Source: Neocallimastix lanati (nom. inval.) | Taxonomy: Eukaryota; Neocallimastigomycota; Neocallimastigomycetes; Neocallimastigales; Neocallimastigaceae | DNA: 64,000 bases | NCBI GenBank assembly: GCA_016946835.1 | Contig: JACVTC010000122.1 | Coordinates: 298,501 to 362,500 of the forward strand | Direction: 5' to 3' | In this document: in pieces, positions 46,977 to 59,523 of the stretch | Layout: each line of letters begins with the position of its first letter | How positions within the stretch are numbered: the first letter of the stretch is position 1 | Program-made: the position numbers and the translations under genes | The notes under the pieces: generated by a model | The model's input: the letters and a program-made list of their open reading frames with translations, nothing else | What the model was told of the DNA's origin: nothing | Database searches by the model: none

Positions 46977-47325
46977 ATAGTGAGTATCCATCTCCCATTG
47001 AGACAATAACAATTAACAGTTATAACTGTTAACTGGTAAGTGTGATATTTACTGATATACTGGTACAGCGTCACACCCCTCCACACTTCGTATCATGTCT
47101 ATCTGGGGCGGTATTCCTTATACTTTCCTTCCTATAGATCCATTGACCACGAACATCAGTATGATAACCATTTATCCTTCTTGTGAATATAATCATTGGC
47201 ATGAAGACATAACTTCATAAATGCCGATGATAGAGAGATAGTGTAGTTTCGTAGAGTTTGATCCCAACATATAGACAAGAGAAATCCTTTTGAATACTAC
47301 AGTGGTTTTATCACACATCATAATA
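46977..47325. ncRNA. GC-rich island 1 with strong hairpins, candidate structured RNA
   Basis: A ~350-bp segment of much higher G+C than its surroundings. Hand folding finds the 20-bp palindrome TTAACAGTTATAACTGTTAA (47013-47032), a GTGTGA/TCACAC stem, a CCCC/GGGG stem, and at 47192-47231 a 15-bp stem (ATCATTGGCATGAAG with CTTCAT-AA-ATGCCGATGAT). Neither strand has an ORF above ~45 codons. Stable RNAs are the usual GC-rich non-coding sequence in dictyostelids. Decayed coding sequence on the minus strand is the competing explanation. Confidence 0.45.
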
Positions 47326-47759
47326 TAGAAACATTTATGAAATGATTTCTATAAAATGTACATAATATATTTTAAATATTTATATTACAATTATTTTACA
47401 TATTATGTTTTTTTTATATTTTTTCAAACTTTAAAAAATTTTGAAAAATCTTTTTTCTTATATACTTACAAAATTATAAATATTTTAAACATATTTCATA
47501 AATAATAAATAATAATTAATAGATAAAAAATAATAAATAATATTAATTAATTAATAATAAAAAATAAATAATAAATAATAAATAATAATAAATTAAAAAT
47601 TTTAATTATAATTTATAAATAATAAATTATATAAATAATAAATAATAAATAATAAATAATAAATAATAAATAATAAATAATAATAAATTAAAAATTTTAA
47701 TTATAATTTATAAATAATTATATTTAATAAACTTTTTTATTACTAATAATATTACACAG

Positions 47760-47832
47760 ATGTTGGTAGTACAATCAAAAATATTATAATTAAAGATATA
47801 TTAAAATATATTTTTATATTATCAACCAACAT
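47760..47832. repeat. ATGTTGGT hairpin element, copy B
   Basis: Same 73-bp element as at 43581-43653, nearly identical, with ends ATGTTGGT and ACCAACAT. Confidence 0.7.
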
Positions 47833-50328
47833 ATTACATATTAAATTATTTATTTATTTTTTTATTTTTTGATAAAAATTTTATTAAATTTTTAAAAATA
47901 TTTTATTAATTATTATTTATATAATTAATAACATTATACATTATTTTATAATTATTTTTATTTCAATGTTAACATTCATCAAAATTCGGAAACTTCTATT
48001 TTAATTTTTTTTATTTTTTTCAATGTTACATTTATTAACAAATTTCTAATTTATATATTTTTTTTTTAATTTATTTATATCTTATGATGCAAACAATAAT
48101 TTATTTATTTATTTTAATTTTTATTTATTTTATATTTATATATTCATTTATTTTTTATATTTTAATGACAGGTGTTAATATAATGAATATAATAATTTAT
48201 ATACATAATTATGTAAAATTATTAATCCATATTTTTAATAATTTATCATAAATATTAAAATTGATTTTATCAATTATATTAATAGTTTTAATATATTTTA
48301 TATTAGAAAAATATTTTTTAGATCAATATTTATCTTATTTATTACTTATTATTGTATTGTTTTATATTTTGTTTATTTTATTTTTATTATATATATATGA
48401 TATTCACTAATTATTTTTATTTTAATTTGTTTTACATATGTTTTCTCCCTTTTAATTTTTTTTATTTAAAAATAAATAGCAAGATTAATAATTTTTTTTT
48501 AAAAAAAATATTCCATAGAAAAAACTTTTTTTTATTTATATTTTACAGAAAAATAGTAAAAAAAAGTATTAGAGAAATTTTAATTTAATGAAAATAATAA
48601 TTTCTTAATGTACCAAATATAAAAAAAAAAAAAAAAAAAATATTAGTAGTAATGTTAATTAATAATAATATTAATAATAAATACTTAAAATTAAATAATT
48701 CATTTCCTTTTTAAAAAACAAAAATAAAATAAAAATAAAAATATAAAATAAAAAGGTGTAAAAGGTGTCTATATAATATATAATATATTTCCTTCTTTTA
48801 ATAAATTTATAGTTTTTATAAAGTGATCAGTAGTATGTCAAAATAATAAACATTTGATCATTTATATAAATCTAATGTTCATATAGACTTAATAAAATAT
48901 ACAAAAAAATGAAAACTAAAAATAAATTAATACAAAAAAAAAAAAAAGAAAATAAAAAATAAATTAATAAAATATACAAAAAAATTAAAATTAAAATTAA
49001 ATTAATAAATATATATATTTTATATATGTATATGTGCTAGAGTATGTGAAATATATGAAAATTATGAAAAATAAGCTTTAAATTGCAATATAAATAATGT
49101 ATAAGCCACAATGTATTAATATAAAGCATTTAATTTTGAATAATTAAATAACTTTTTATCATATTATATATTAATAAAATTGACATAATTATAAACTACA
49201 AATTCATGACTCTTAACAATATATATCAATAATTTCTTTTCTTTTAAAAAATCAATACAAAAAAAAAAAAAAAATAGAAAAAATTAGTATTTTACATAAA
49301 CAACTTTTTTTTTTAATAATATCTAATTTGTTAAGAAAAAAAATTATTAAAATTTTTAAAATTAATAGACATAGAAAAGGAGAAATTAGTATATTATTAT
49401 TAGATAAAACAAATAAATCAATAATTTTATAGAACACTAGTAAATAATAATAAATAATAAGTAAAAAATAATACTAAGAATAATTAAATAAATATAAATA
49501 ATTACTAATAATTAAATATTAAACATTTAATAAGTTAATAACAAAATTATAATAATTAATTTATATTTCAAAATTCAAAAATCATAAATTTTTAATTCAT
49601 TTATATTTTAAATTTAATAAATTTTATTAATATTATTTATTTTTCAAAAACAATAAGTTTTATTAATATTATTTATTTTTCAAATAATTAAAAACTTTAT
49701 TTTTTATTAATATCTTGTATTAACTATTTGGTTTTTTCTACTAATTTACATTTTAATGATCCAAAAAGACGTTAGTTTATTCCTTTAAGAAAGAAAATGA
49801 ACAATAGTAATTAATTCATTAACTAGATTTATAATATCTTCCAATAGTTAACATCAAAACATATTATAAACAAAGAATAATGAAAACCACTATTCTTCAT
49901 TTCTTACATAGAGAAATCCTCTAATATCATTTCTTATTCATTATTTGAATCCTCGAAAAATGCTCCAAAAAAGTCTCTGAAAATAATATTGCTTTTAAAA
50001 CTTTATTTTTATGCTTTCATTAAATAGATGTATTAATAGCAATAGTTGAAATATTAATCTAATACTATTTTAGAACTTTTATCTTTTCTTTATGTGATTC
50101 TTAATCAATTAAACAAGCAATAGCTGGACGGGTATCATTTTGTTAATAATATTCTTTCTTTAAACAACAGACTGTATTTAATCAAATCTTTCCTGATATA
50201 TCCAATAAGATCTCCATTGATATAATCTCTATTGATGCAAATTTTCTTCAACTATAATTTACTTCCATAAGTATTAATTATTATTTATTATTATAAAAAT
50301 AAATCATCTCTATAATAATTTATCCTTA

Positions 50329-50680
50329 TATAGTGAGTATCCATCTCCCATTGAGACAATAACAATTAACAGTTATAACTGTTAACTGTTAAGTGTGATA
50401 TTTATTGATATACTGGTACAGCGTCACACCCCTCCACACTTCGTATCATGTCTATCTGGGGCGGTATTCCTTATACTTTCCTTCCTATAGATCCATTGAC
50501 CACGAACATCAGTATGATAACCATTTATCCTTCTTGTGAATATAATCATTGGCATGAAGACATAACTTCATAAATGCCGATGATAGAGAGGTAGTGTAGT
50601 TTTGTAGAGTTTGATCCCAACATATAGCCAAGATAAATCCTTTGGAATACTACAGTGGTTTTATCACACATCATAATATA
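50329..50680. ncRNA. GC-rich island 2, candidate structured RNA
   Basis: Close copy of island 1. The palindrome (50366-50385) and the 15-bp hairpin (50545-50584) are intact. Substitutions relative to island 1 fall mostly outside the stems I can draw. On the minus strand the differences would be mainly amino-acid changing, so no sign of protein-level constraint. Confidence 0.45.
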
Positions 50681-51105
50681 GAAACATTTATGAAATGATT
50701 TCTATAAAATGTATATTATATTTTTTAAATATTTATATTACAATTATTTTACATATTATGTTTTTTTTTTATTTTTTTTCGAACTTTAAAAATTTTGAAA
50801 AATCTTTTTTCTTATATACTTACAAAATTATAAATATTTTAAACATATTTAATAAATAATAAATAATAATTAATAGATAAAAAATAATAAATTATTAATT
50901 AATTAATAAATAAATAATAAATAATAAATAATAATAAATTAAAAATTTTAATTATAATTTATAAATAATAAATTATATAAATAATAAATAATAAATAATA
51001 AATAATAAATAATAAATAATTAATAATAATAAATTAAAAATTTTAATTATAATTTATAAATAATTATATTTAATAAACTTTTTTATTACTAATAATATTA
51101 CACAG

Positions 51106-51178
51106 ATGTTGGTAGTACAATCAAAAATATTATAATTAAAGATATATTAAAATATATTTCTATATTATCAACCAACAT
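51106..51178. repeat. ATGTTGGT hairpin element, copy C
   Basis: Same 73-bp element, one or two substitutions from copy B. Confidence 0.7.
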
Positions 51179-52562
51179 ATTACATATTAAATTATTTATT
51201 TATTTTTTTATTTTTTGATAAAAATTTTATTAAATTTTTAAAAATATTTTTATTAATTATTATTTATATAATTAATAACATTATCAATGTTAACATTCAT
51301 CAAAATTCGGAAACTTCCATTTTAATTTTTTTTGTTTTTTTCAATGTTACATTTATTACTATTTTTTTTTTTTATTTTTATTTTTGTTTTTTCAATGTTA
51401 CATTTATTAACAAATTTCTAATTTATATATTTTTTTTTTTAATTTATATATATCTTATGATGCAAACAATAATTTATTTATTTATTTAAATTTTTATTTA
51501 TTTTATATTTATATATTCATTTATTTTTTATATTTTAATGACAGGTGTTAATATAATGCATATAATAATTTATATATTTAATTATGTAAAATTATTAATC
51601 CATATTTTTAATAAGTTATCATAATTACTAAAATTGATTTTATCAATTATATTAATAGTTTTAATATATTTTATATTAGAAAAATATTTTTAAGATCAAC
51701 TTTTATTACATTTATTATATATTATATTTATTATTGTATTGTTTTATATTTTGTTTATTTTATTTTTATTATATATATATGATATTCACTAATTATTTTT
51801 ATTTTAATTTGTTTTACATATGTTTTCTCCCTTTTAATTTTTTTCATTTAAAAATAAATAATCAGTATAAAGAAAAAAAGTATTAATAAAATAAAATATA
51901 AAAAAATAAAAATAAAAAATAAAAAAAATAAAATTATTTAAAAATAAAAATATAAAAGAATATTTAAATTTATATATATATATATAAATATACATTATGA
52001 ATATATTTAACTCTCCATTTTATATTGTATCAAATAACATGAAGTAAAGTAAAGAAGGATAAATGAGATTAATAATTTTTTTTAAAAAAAAATATTCCAT
52101 AGAAAAACTTTTTTTTATTTATATTTTACAGAAAAATAGTAAAAAAAAGAATTATAGAAATTTTAATTTAATGAAAATAATAATTTCTTAATGTACCAAT
52201 TATAAAAAAAGAAAAAAAATATTAGTAGAAATGTTAATTAATAATAATATTAATAATAAATACTTTAAAAAAAAAATAAAATAAAAATAAAAATAAAAAA
52301 TAAAAAATAAAAAGGTGTAAAAGGTGTTTATATAATATATAATATATTTCCTTATTTTAACAAAAGTATGTCAATATAATAAACATTAATTATTTTTATT
52401 TTTATTTGTTTTAGATATGTCTTCTCCCTTTTAATTTTTTTTAATTAAAAATAAATAGTCAGTATAAAGAAAAAAAGTATTGATAAAATAAAATATAAAA
52501 ATATAAAAATAAAAATAAAAAAATAAAATTATTTAAAAATAAAAATATAAAATAATATTTAA

Positions 52563-52603
<41 letters not shown>

Positions 52604-52917
52604 GAATATATTTAACTCTCCATTTTATATTGTATCAAATAACATGAAGTAAAGTAAAGTAAAATAGAAAGATAAATGAGATTAATAATTTTTTTTTTAA
52701 AAAAAATATTCCATAGAAAAACTTTTTTTTATTTATATTTTACAGAAAAATAGTAAAAATAAGTATTATAGAAATTATAATTAAATAAAAATAATAAATT
52801 CTTAATATACCAAATATATAAAAAGAAAAAAAATATATTAGTAGTAATGTTAATTAATAATAATATTAATAATAAATACTTTAAATTAAATAATTCATTT
52901 CCTTTTTAAAAAACAAG

Positions 52918-52950
<33 letters not shown>

Positions 52951-54037
52951 AAAAAATAAAAAGGTGTATTGAAACATATTTTAATATAAATATGTATAAG
53001 CCATAATGTATTAATATAAAGCATTTAATTTTGAATAATTAATTTAACTAATAAAATATATTAATAAAATTTATAAACCATAAATCTTAATAATATTTAT
53101 CAATAAGTAACTTTTTTTTTTTTTTTTAAAAATAAAAACAAGAATAAAAAAAATTATTTTTCACATAAAAAACTTTTTTTGTAATAACAGCTAATTTGTT
53201 AATAATAATTATTAATTTATATTTCAAAATTCAAAAAATCAAAAATTTTATAAATATTACTTATATTTTAAAAATCATAAATTTTTAATATCATTTATAT
53301 TTTAAAATTAATAAATTTTATAAATATTATTTGTTTTTCAAAAATTAAAAACTTTATTTTTTATTAATATTTTTTATTAACTATTTGGTATTTTCTACTA
53401 ATTAACATTTTAATAATGATCCAAAAAGATGTTAGTTTATTCCTTTAAGAAAGTAAATGAACAATAGAAATTAATTCATTAACTAAATTTATAATATCTT
53501 CTAACAGTTACTATCAGAACATATTATAAATAAAGAATAATGAAAACTACTATTCCTCATTTCTTATTTAAAGAAATACTCTAATATTATTTCTTACTCA
53601 TTATTTGAATCATCGAAAAATACCCCAAAATAGTCTCTGAATATAATACTACTTTTAAAACTTGATTTTTATGCTTTCACTAGATGGACGTATTATTTGC
53701 AATAACTGTAACATAAATTTAATTTTAGAGTTTTCGTCTTTTCTTTTTATGATTCTTAACTAATCAAGCAGCGATTGGAATAGTAGCATTTTGTTAATAA
53801 TGTTCTTACTTCAAACAACGGACAGCATGACAACAAAGCTTTCTTGATATATCCAATAAGGCCTCCACTAATAGAAATTTACATTACAACAAAACTTTCT
53901 TGATGTATCTAATAAGATTTTCAATAAGACTTCCTTTGATAGATATTTTCTTTAACATCAAAATACTTTCTACTAATATTAAATATTAAAAAAATTATTA
54001 TTATAAAAATAAATCATTTCTATAATAATTTAGCCTT

Positions 54038-54225
54038 ACATAGTGAGCACGAGCATCATTATGGTAACCATTTACTCAGTCCAGTGGGTACAATCATTGG
54101 CATAAGGACATAATTTTATAAATACCGTAGATAAAGATGTAAGGTAACTTTGTAGAGTTCGAGACTAACATGTTGCCAAGGGAAAGCCTTTTGGATACCG
54201 CTGTAGTTTTTTCGTACCCTATAAT
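54038..54225. ncRNA. GC-rich island 3, truncated copy
   Basis: Starts TAGTGAG and jumps straight to CACGAGCATCA, lacking the first ~185 bp (palindrome and CCCC/GGGG stem) present in islands 1 and 2. The large hairpin is degraded by mismatches. Probably a dead copy. Confidence 0.35.
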
Positions 54226-54550
54226 ATATAATATATAAACCTTAATGAAATGATTTTTATAATAAAACATATTACTTTTTAAATCTTTATATTATAATTA
54301 ATATTACAATTCACGTTTTTTTTTTTTTACTTTTTTTTTCGAATTTTATAAATTGTGAAAAACCTTTTCTCTTATATACTTTTAAAATTATAAATATTTT
54401 AAACATATTTAATAAATAATAAATAATAATTACTAATTAAAAAATAAAAATAATAAATAATAATAAATTAAAAATTTGAATTATAATTTATAAAGAATTA
54501 TTTTAAAATAACCTTTTTTATTACTAATAAAATTACACAGATATAATATA

Positions 54551-54622
54551 ATGTTGGTAATACAAACAAATTTATTTTAAAATATATATATTAAAATATA
54601 TTTTTATATTATCAATCAACAT
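54551..54622. repeat. ATGTTGGT hairpin element, copy D
   Basis: Diverged copy; the right end reads ATCAACAT instead of ACCAACAT. Confidence 0.6.
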
Positions 54623-55889
54623 TGTAAATATTAAATTATTTATTTTTTATTTTTTTTTTATAAGAATATTACTTTTATTAATTATTATTTATATAATTAA
54701 TAACTTTATTTTATATTATTTTACATTGATTATAATATAAAAATATTTTTAATATATAAATAAAATATTTTTAATATATTTTGATCAATATTTATGTTAT
54801 TTTTTATTTTTTATTTTATTATTGTATTGTTTTATATTTTATTTATTTTTTATTTTTATTAATATATATATAAAATTCACTAATTATTTTTATTTTCATT
54901 TATTTTATATATATATATTTTCCCTTCTTCAATAATGCTGATTTATTAAATAATAATACTAATAATAATAAATCTGCAATTTATCCATAAAATTCATTCA
55001 ATTAATTATCATTATTTATTGATATTTTAAACATTCAAAGTTGTCAATATATAATATTTAACCAATTGTTTATGATTTAACCAATTGTTTATATTTATGA
55101 TATAAATATTTAAACCTTATTAAAATAATTTTTATTATTCAAACATAAATTAATGTCAGATCGAATTTAAATCTAATGATTTTATAATGTTCTTAATATG
55201 TGGTTATAATTATAAATATTAATTATATTTGATTATTCATAGTAAATCTTAGTAAATCTTTAATATAAATTTTTAAAATAAAAAAAAAAAATATTTAATA
55301 TAAATCTTTAAAATAAAAAAAAAAAAAATATATAATTGAAACATTGATTTATATTATACTTAACGTTATATAGTTATTAAATATCGTTAATAAAAATTCT
55401 TTATATAGTTATTAAATATTATTAATAAAAATTCATTCATTAAATAGTTTATTTTAATCACAAGAAAAGAACTACTTATTAAATAGTTATTTAATTATAT
55501 TGTATAATCAAGTATAATTATTTTAATCAAGCAATTTTTATTTGATAAACTAATATTATCTTTTTAATATTAATTTATTAATAATAATATTATTATTATT
55601 ACTTAAATAATAAATTCATATTACTAATATTATTAAACAATTTTAAATAAAATTAATTAAGTAAAATAAATAATGAATATAAAAGAGTAAAGTATTTAAA
55701 AAACAATAAAACAAAAAATTATAAAAATAAAAATAAAAAAATTAAAATTTTTTAAAAATAAAATTATATAAGAATTTTTAATTATATATAAAATATAAAA
55801 ATATATATTATGAATATATTTAACTCTTTTATATTGTATCAAATAACATGAAGTAAAGTAAAGTAAAGTAAAATAGAGGGATGAATGAG

Positions 55890-56080
55890 ATTAATAATTT
55901 TTTTTAAAAAAAAAAATTGCTATAAAAAAGCTTTTTTTATCTATATTCCATAATGAATAAATTTTACAGAAAAAACAGTAAAAAAAAAAAAAAAAAAAAA
56001 AAAAAATTATGGAAATTTTAATTTAATGAATATAATAATTTCTTAATGTACCAAATATAAAAAAAAAGAAAAAAAAATAT
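55890..56080. repeat. TTCTTAATGTACCAA module, further copy
   Basis: The ~170-bp module AGATTAATAATTTTTT ... TTTTAATTTAATGAA ... TTCTTAATGTACCAA found in units B (48480-48640) and C (52070-52215, 52678-52830) occurs again here. Its first half recurs at 58146-58280, immediately left of the copia relic. The function is unknown. Confidence 0.65.
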
Positions 56081-56221
56081 TATTAGAAATTTTATTTCTT
56101 CCATTATTCATATAACTTGTTTATTTAATTCTAAAATAACAATAAGTAAAAAAAATAACATAAAAAAATAAAAATAAATGATAATAACTAAATAAAATAG
56201 AAATGAAAAAAACAAAACATA

Positions 56222-56545
56222 GACTTGCACATATGGGTACCCATTTCCCATATGGCCATACAGTTATTAATTAACTGTAAGGTGATGAGTTATTGGCATA
56301 CTGTATCAGCTTCGCCGCTCTCAATCGTCGTTACACACTGCCCGGAGATGCATTCCTAACGTTCCTACATATATCTCTAATGACCACGAGCATCAGAACG
56401 GAACCATTAACTCCTCCCTAGTGGGTGTAATCATTGGCGATTGGAAATTTTACAATCATCAAGGTCTATGCTTCAATTCAAAGCGTAGTATCAGGGTTGG
56501 GTGAAATAATCATCTGAGGGAAAGCCTTATGGACATCACGATAGA
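56222..56545. ncRNA. GC-rich island 4, diverged member outside the tandem array
   Basis: The most GC-rich stretch of the right third. It aligns with island 1 by shared blocks (CCCAT, GCATTCCTAACG, TGACCACGAGCATCAG, ACCATTAACTCC, GTAATCATTGGCG). The first stem is kept as ACAGTTA/TAACTGT with a TTAAT loop (56260-56278). The GTGTGA/TCACAC stem of island 1 becomes GGTGA/TCGCC, still pairable through a G-U. A T-rich run follows at 56558. No ORF over ~25 codons. Candidate divergent member of the same RNA-like family. Confidence 0.45.
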
Positions 56546-56686
56546 AATGAAAAAAAAACCTTTTTTTTTTTTTCCTCTTTTTTCATTCCTTTATTTTCAA
56601 TTTATTTATTCTTTAATGATAATTAAATTAAGCCTCAAATGTATTTAAAATATATCAATTTTATTAATATATTTTTTGAAAGGATC

Positions 56687-56989
56687 GTGCACATATAATA
56701 TTTTTTAAATAAAGCCATACATTTTTAAGATATTCTATACAATCATAAATAAATATATAAATAATTATTATTTTAAAAGAAATAATAATATATTTTTTCA
56801 ATTAAATATTATTAAATAACTATTTCAAAAGAAATAATAATATATTCTATTAATAAAGAATTATAAAAAATTATTTTTATAATTGAATATTAATAAATTA
56901 TATATATATAAAAAAAAGAATATCTATTATTTATTTAATTATTAAAAAAACAATCCACATACTAAAATACGCCACATTGAGAAATGCAC
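56687..56989. mobile_element. MITE-like element, copy 2
   Basis: Shares interior AAAGCCATACATTTTTAA and right end CGCCACATTGAGAAATGCAC with 16212-16475. The left inverted repeat is eroded (starts GTGCACATATAATA). Confidence 0.55.
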
Positions 56990-57164
56990 GAAACGCACTA
57001 GATTCTTTTTTGACAGCTATTCTAATTTAATTATTCCAAATTAAATACTTTAATGATAATAAATATGTATATAAATAATATATAATTAAATAATAAATAA
57101 TTAAATAATATATAATTAAATAATAAATAATTAAATAATACTACATATATAAATGTATTTTCAA

Positions 57165-57430
57165 CGATTTGATGTCCGTCATCTATGAATTCGATCTTGG
57201 CTTGGATTAAATTAGAAGTAAAAACTAAAAACTTATTAAATAGTTTATTTTAATTACAATAAAAACTAATTAAATAGTTAATTAGTTTTAAATGTATAAT
57301 CAAATATAATTATTATTACTTGAACAAATATATATAATCATAATTAAAAAAAAAAGTTAAAAAAATAATTTTAATAATTGTTTAATAAATTTAATAAATT
57401 AATCCAAGCAATATTTCCTTGAACCATGGT
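57165..57430. repeat. Dispersed repeat, copy 2 of 44511-44830
   Basis: CTTGGCTTGGATTA, then TAAATAGTTTATTTTAAT and TTAATCCAAGCAATATTTCC match the first copy, with numerous small changes. The 32-codon ORF is not intact. Confidence 0.6.
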
Positions 57431-58300
57431 TATATCATTTAGTAGTCTAATTTTATTTATTTATTTACTCATTTATTTACTTTTTAATTGATTGATTTTA
57501 TTTTATTTATTTACTTTATAATTGATTTACTTAAGTGTTAATTTATTATTATGTTTATTTATTTATTGATTTATTTAATATTATATTTAATTATTAAATT
57601 TATTTATTATTATATTTATTTCTTTACTTTGTTTTTTTTTTTATTTTCCTTTTATTGAATATTTGGTAATTTCCATAAATCTTTGTTTTAAAATAATTTA
57701 ATAAAGTACAGATTGAATAAAACAAAATAAATAAACAATAGAAATATTAATATAAAGTACAGATTAATTAAAATAAAATAAAATAAATAGTAGAAATATT
57801 AATATAAAGTACTGATTGATTGAATTAAATAAAATAAAATAGAGTAGAATAAATAGTGAGTATAAAAGAGAAAAGTATTAATAAAATAAAATAAATAGTG
57901 AGTATAAAAGAGTAAAGTATTAATAATATAAAGTAAAAATAAAATAGAATAAAAGAATAATAGAAAAATGAAAAATAAAAAAAATAAAAAAATATGAAAA
58001 TAAAAAAATAAAATTATATAAAAATATATACATATAAATATAAATATATTAATATATATATTATATGTATATATTTTTCTCTCCATTTTATATTATATCA
58101 AAAAAAAAACATGAAGTAAAGTAAAGTAAAAACAGAGGTATGAATGAGAATAATAATATTTTTTTAAAAAAAAAAAAAAAATTCTGTAAAAAAATTTCTA
58201 TTATTTTTATTCCATCATGAATATATTTTTATAGAAATAAAAAAAAAAAAAAAAAAAAACTATTATAGAAATTTTAATTTATATTCATGTGATAAAAACT
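57431..58300. repeat. Spacer with stray satellite units
   Basis: TTTATTTATT-rich sequence, then three copies of the 20-kb satellite insert (AAAGTACAGATTGAATAAAA type at ~57706, ~57755 and ~57806), two copies of AATAGTGAGTATAAAAGAG, A/T tracts, and half of the TTCTTAATGTACCAA module. No gene. Confidence 0.6.
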
Positions 58301-59374
58301 CTTCAGGTTCGAAAATGACTGACAGCCCAGAATATTTCTTACAAGGCTTTCAACTTCAAAATGTGTAAGAAAAAAGTTAACTTATTAATAATTTTTTTTT
58401 TTAAAAGCTTAAAGACCTCTCTCATTACGTTACTTCCAAGATTTTTTAATGAAACCGATAAAGACCATGAAAACTTTAAAGAAATTGAAAAGAAAAAAAA
58501 AACAATTCGAAAATGGTTGCTATCATCATCAAGTCTATGGATGAATCAATTTATTAAGATATTAAGGATTTGGAATCTGCTTATGACATGATCAAGAGAT
58601 TGGAAGAAGATAAACCAAGAATCATATGAATTTATTGTTGAAAAATTAATGAAAGCCAACTGAAAAATTATGAAGCCTCGAAAACTCTATGGAAGTTTAA
58701 AAAAGTTTTATCTGATATGTTAAAACATTTTTAAACAAACTTAAAAACCGCCACTGATGTTAATACGTGAAAATGACAAGCATCCAGTATATGTTTAAGG
58801 CACTACCAAAGGAACTACAAATTGCTTTCCTGCCCGAACCTGGTAAAACAGCTGACGATTAGTATGATTTTATCAAATCCAGAAATTAGATTTATTAGAT
58901 GTATGAATGAACAAAGGATAATCAAGCCACAAATTAATCATAATAATCATAATAATTAAAATAACTACAATGATCCCATGGACTTAGACCATGGATTTTA
59001 TGATTCTGGTGCATCTGTACACATTACTAATGACAGAAGTCTATTAACTAACAATAAAAAAATACAAAATCAATTTAACTTGAGTCCAACAATTCTGAAA
59101 TGGAATTCGAGGGATTTGGTACGTACATAGGCTCAATTAACGGTTACAACACTATTACTTTAAGAAAAAGTATTCCATTCAAAAGCACAAAGCACGTAAG
59201 TAAATAAAAATTTGATTGGTGGAATGCAATTTGCTTATTACCGAACTAATTTCAATAACTAAACATATTAACAATGAGCCACACCTTATCATTTGCAGAC
59301 AAGGATAACAATATAATTATTAATACTTAATAGGTCAATTTGATAGAAAAACTACTTTTAGAATTAAAAAAATA

Positions 59375-59523
59375 ATAAATCATAAATCATAAATCATATA
59401 TCATAAATCATATATCATAAATCATAAATCATAAATCATAAATCATAAATCATAAATCATAAATCATAAATCATAAATCATAAATCATAAATCATAAATC
59501 ATAAATCATAAATCATAAATCAT
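59375..59523. repeat. AAATCAT heptanucleotide tandem repeat
   Basis: About 20 copies of ATAAATC (with two ATATC variants at the start) inserted inside the copia relic, between the protease and integrase segments. Confidence 0.9.

Larger units (their letters stand above)
46290..49060. repeat. Complex repeat unit, copy B
   Basis: Same order as copy C at a period of 3353 bp: ACTAATTAACATTTTAATAA block, GC-rich island, long AT spacer, ATGTTGGT hairpin, AAAATTCGGAAACTTC, then a ~170-bp module (AAAAAATATTCCATAGAAAA ... TTCTTAATGTACCAA). B and C are nearly identical, with mostly single-base and simple-repeat differences. Confidence 0.8.
49700..52960. repeat. Complex repeat unit, copy C, with internal ~590-bp duplication
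   Basis: Near-identical to copy B through ~51800. Its 3' part is duplicated: the stretch from TTTTACATATGTTTTCTCCC to AAATAAAAAGGTGT occurs at ~51810-52320 and again (TTTTAGATATGTCTTCTCCC) at ~52405-52965. Confidence 0.75.
53388..55215. repeat. Complex repeat unit, copy D (diverged)
   Basis: Same block order as B and C but more diverged, with a truncated GC-rich island. It ends in the tail shared with copy A (CCCTTCTTCAATAATGCTGA to ~55210), so A and D are the older, fuller-length ends of the array. Confidence 0.7.

Noticed and set aside
58290-58320. CAGGTTCGAAAATG as a tRNA B box
   Set aside because: No matching A box, acceptor stem or cloverleaf around it; it precedes the gag-like start of the copia relic.
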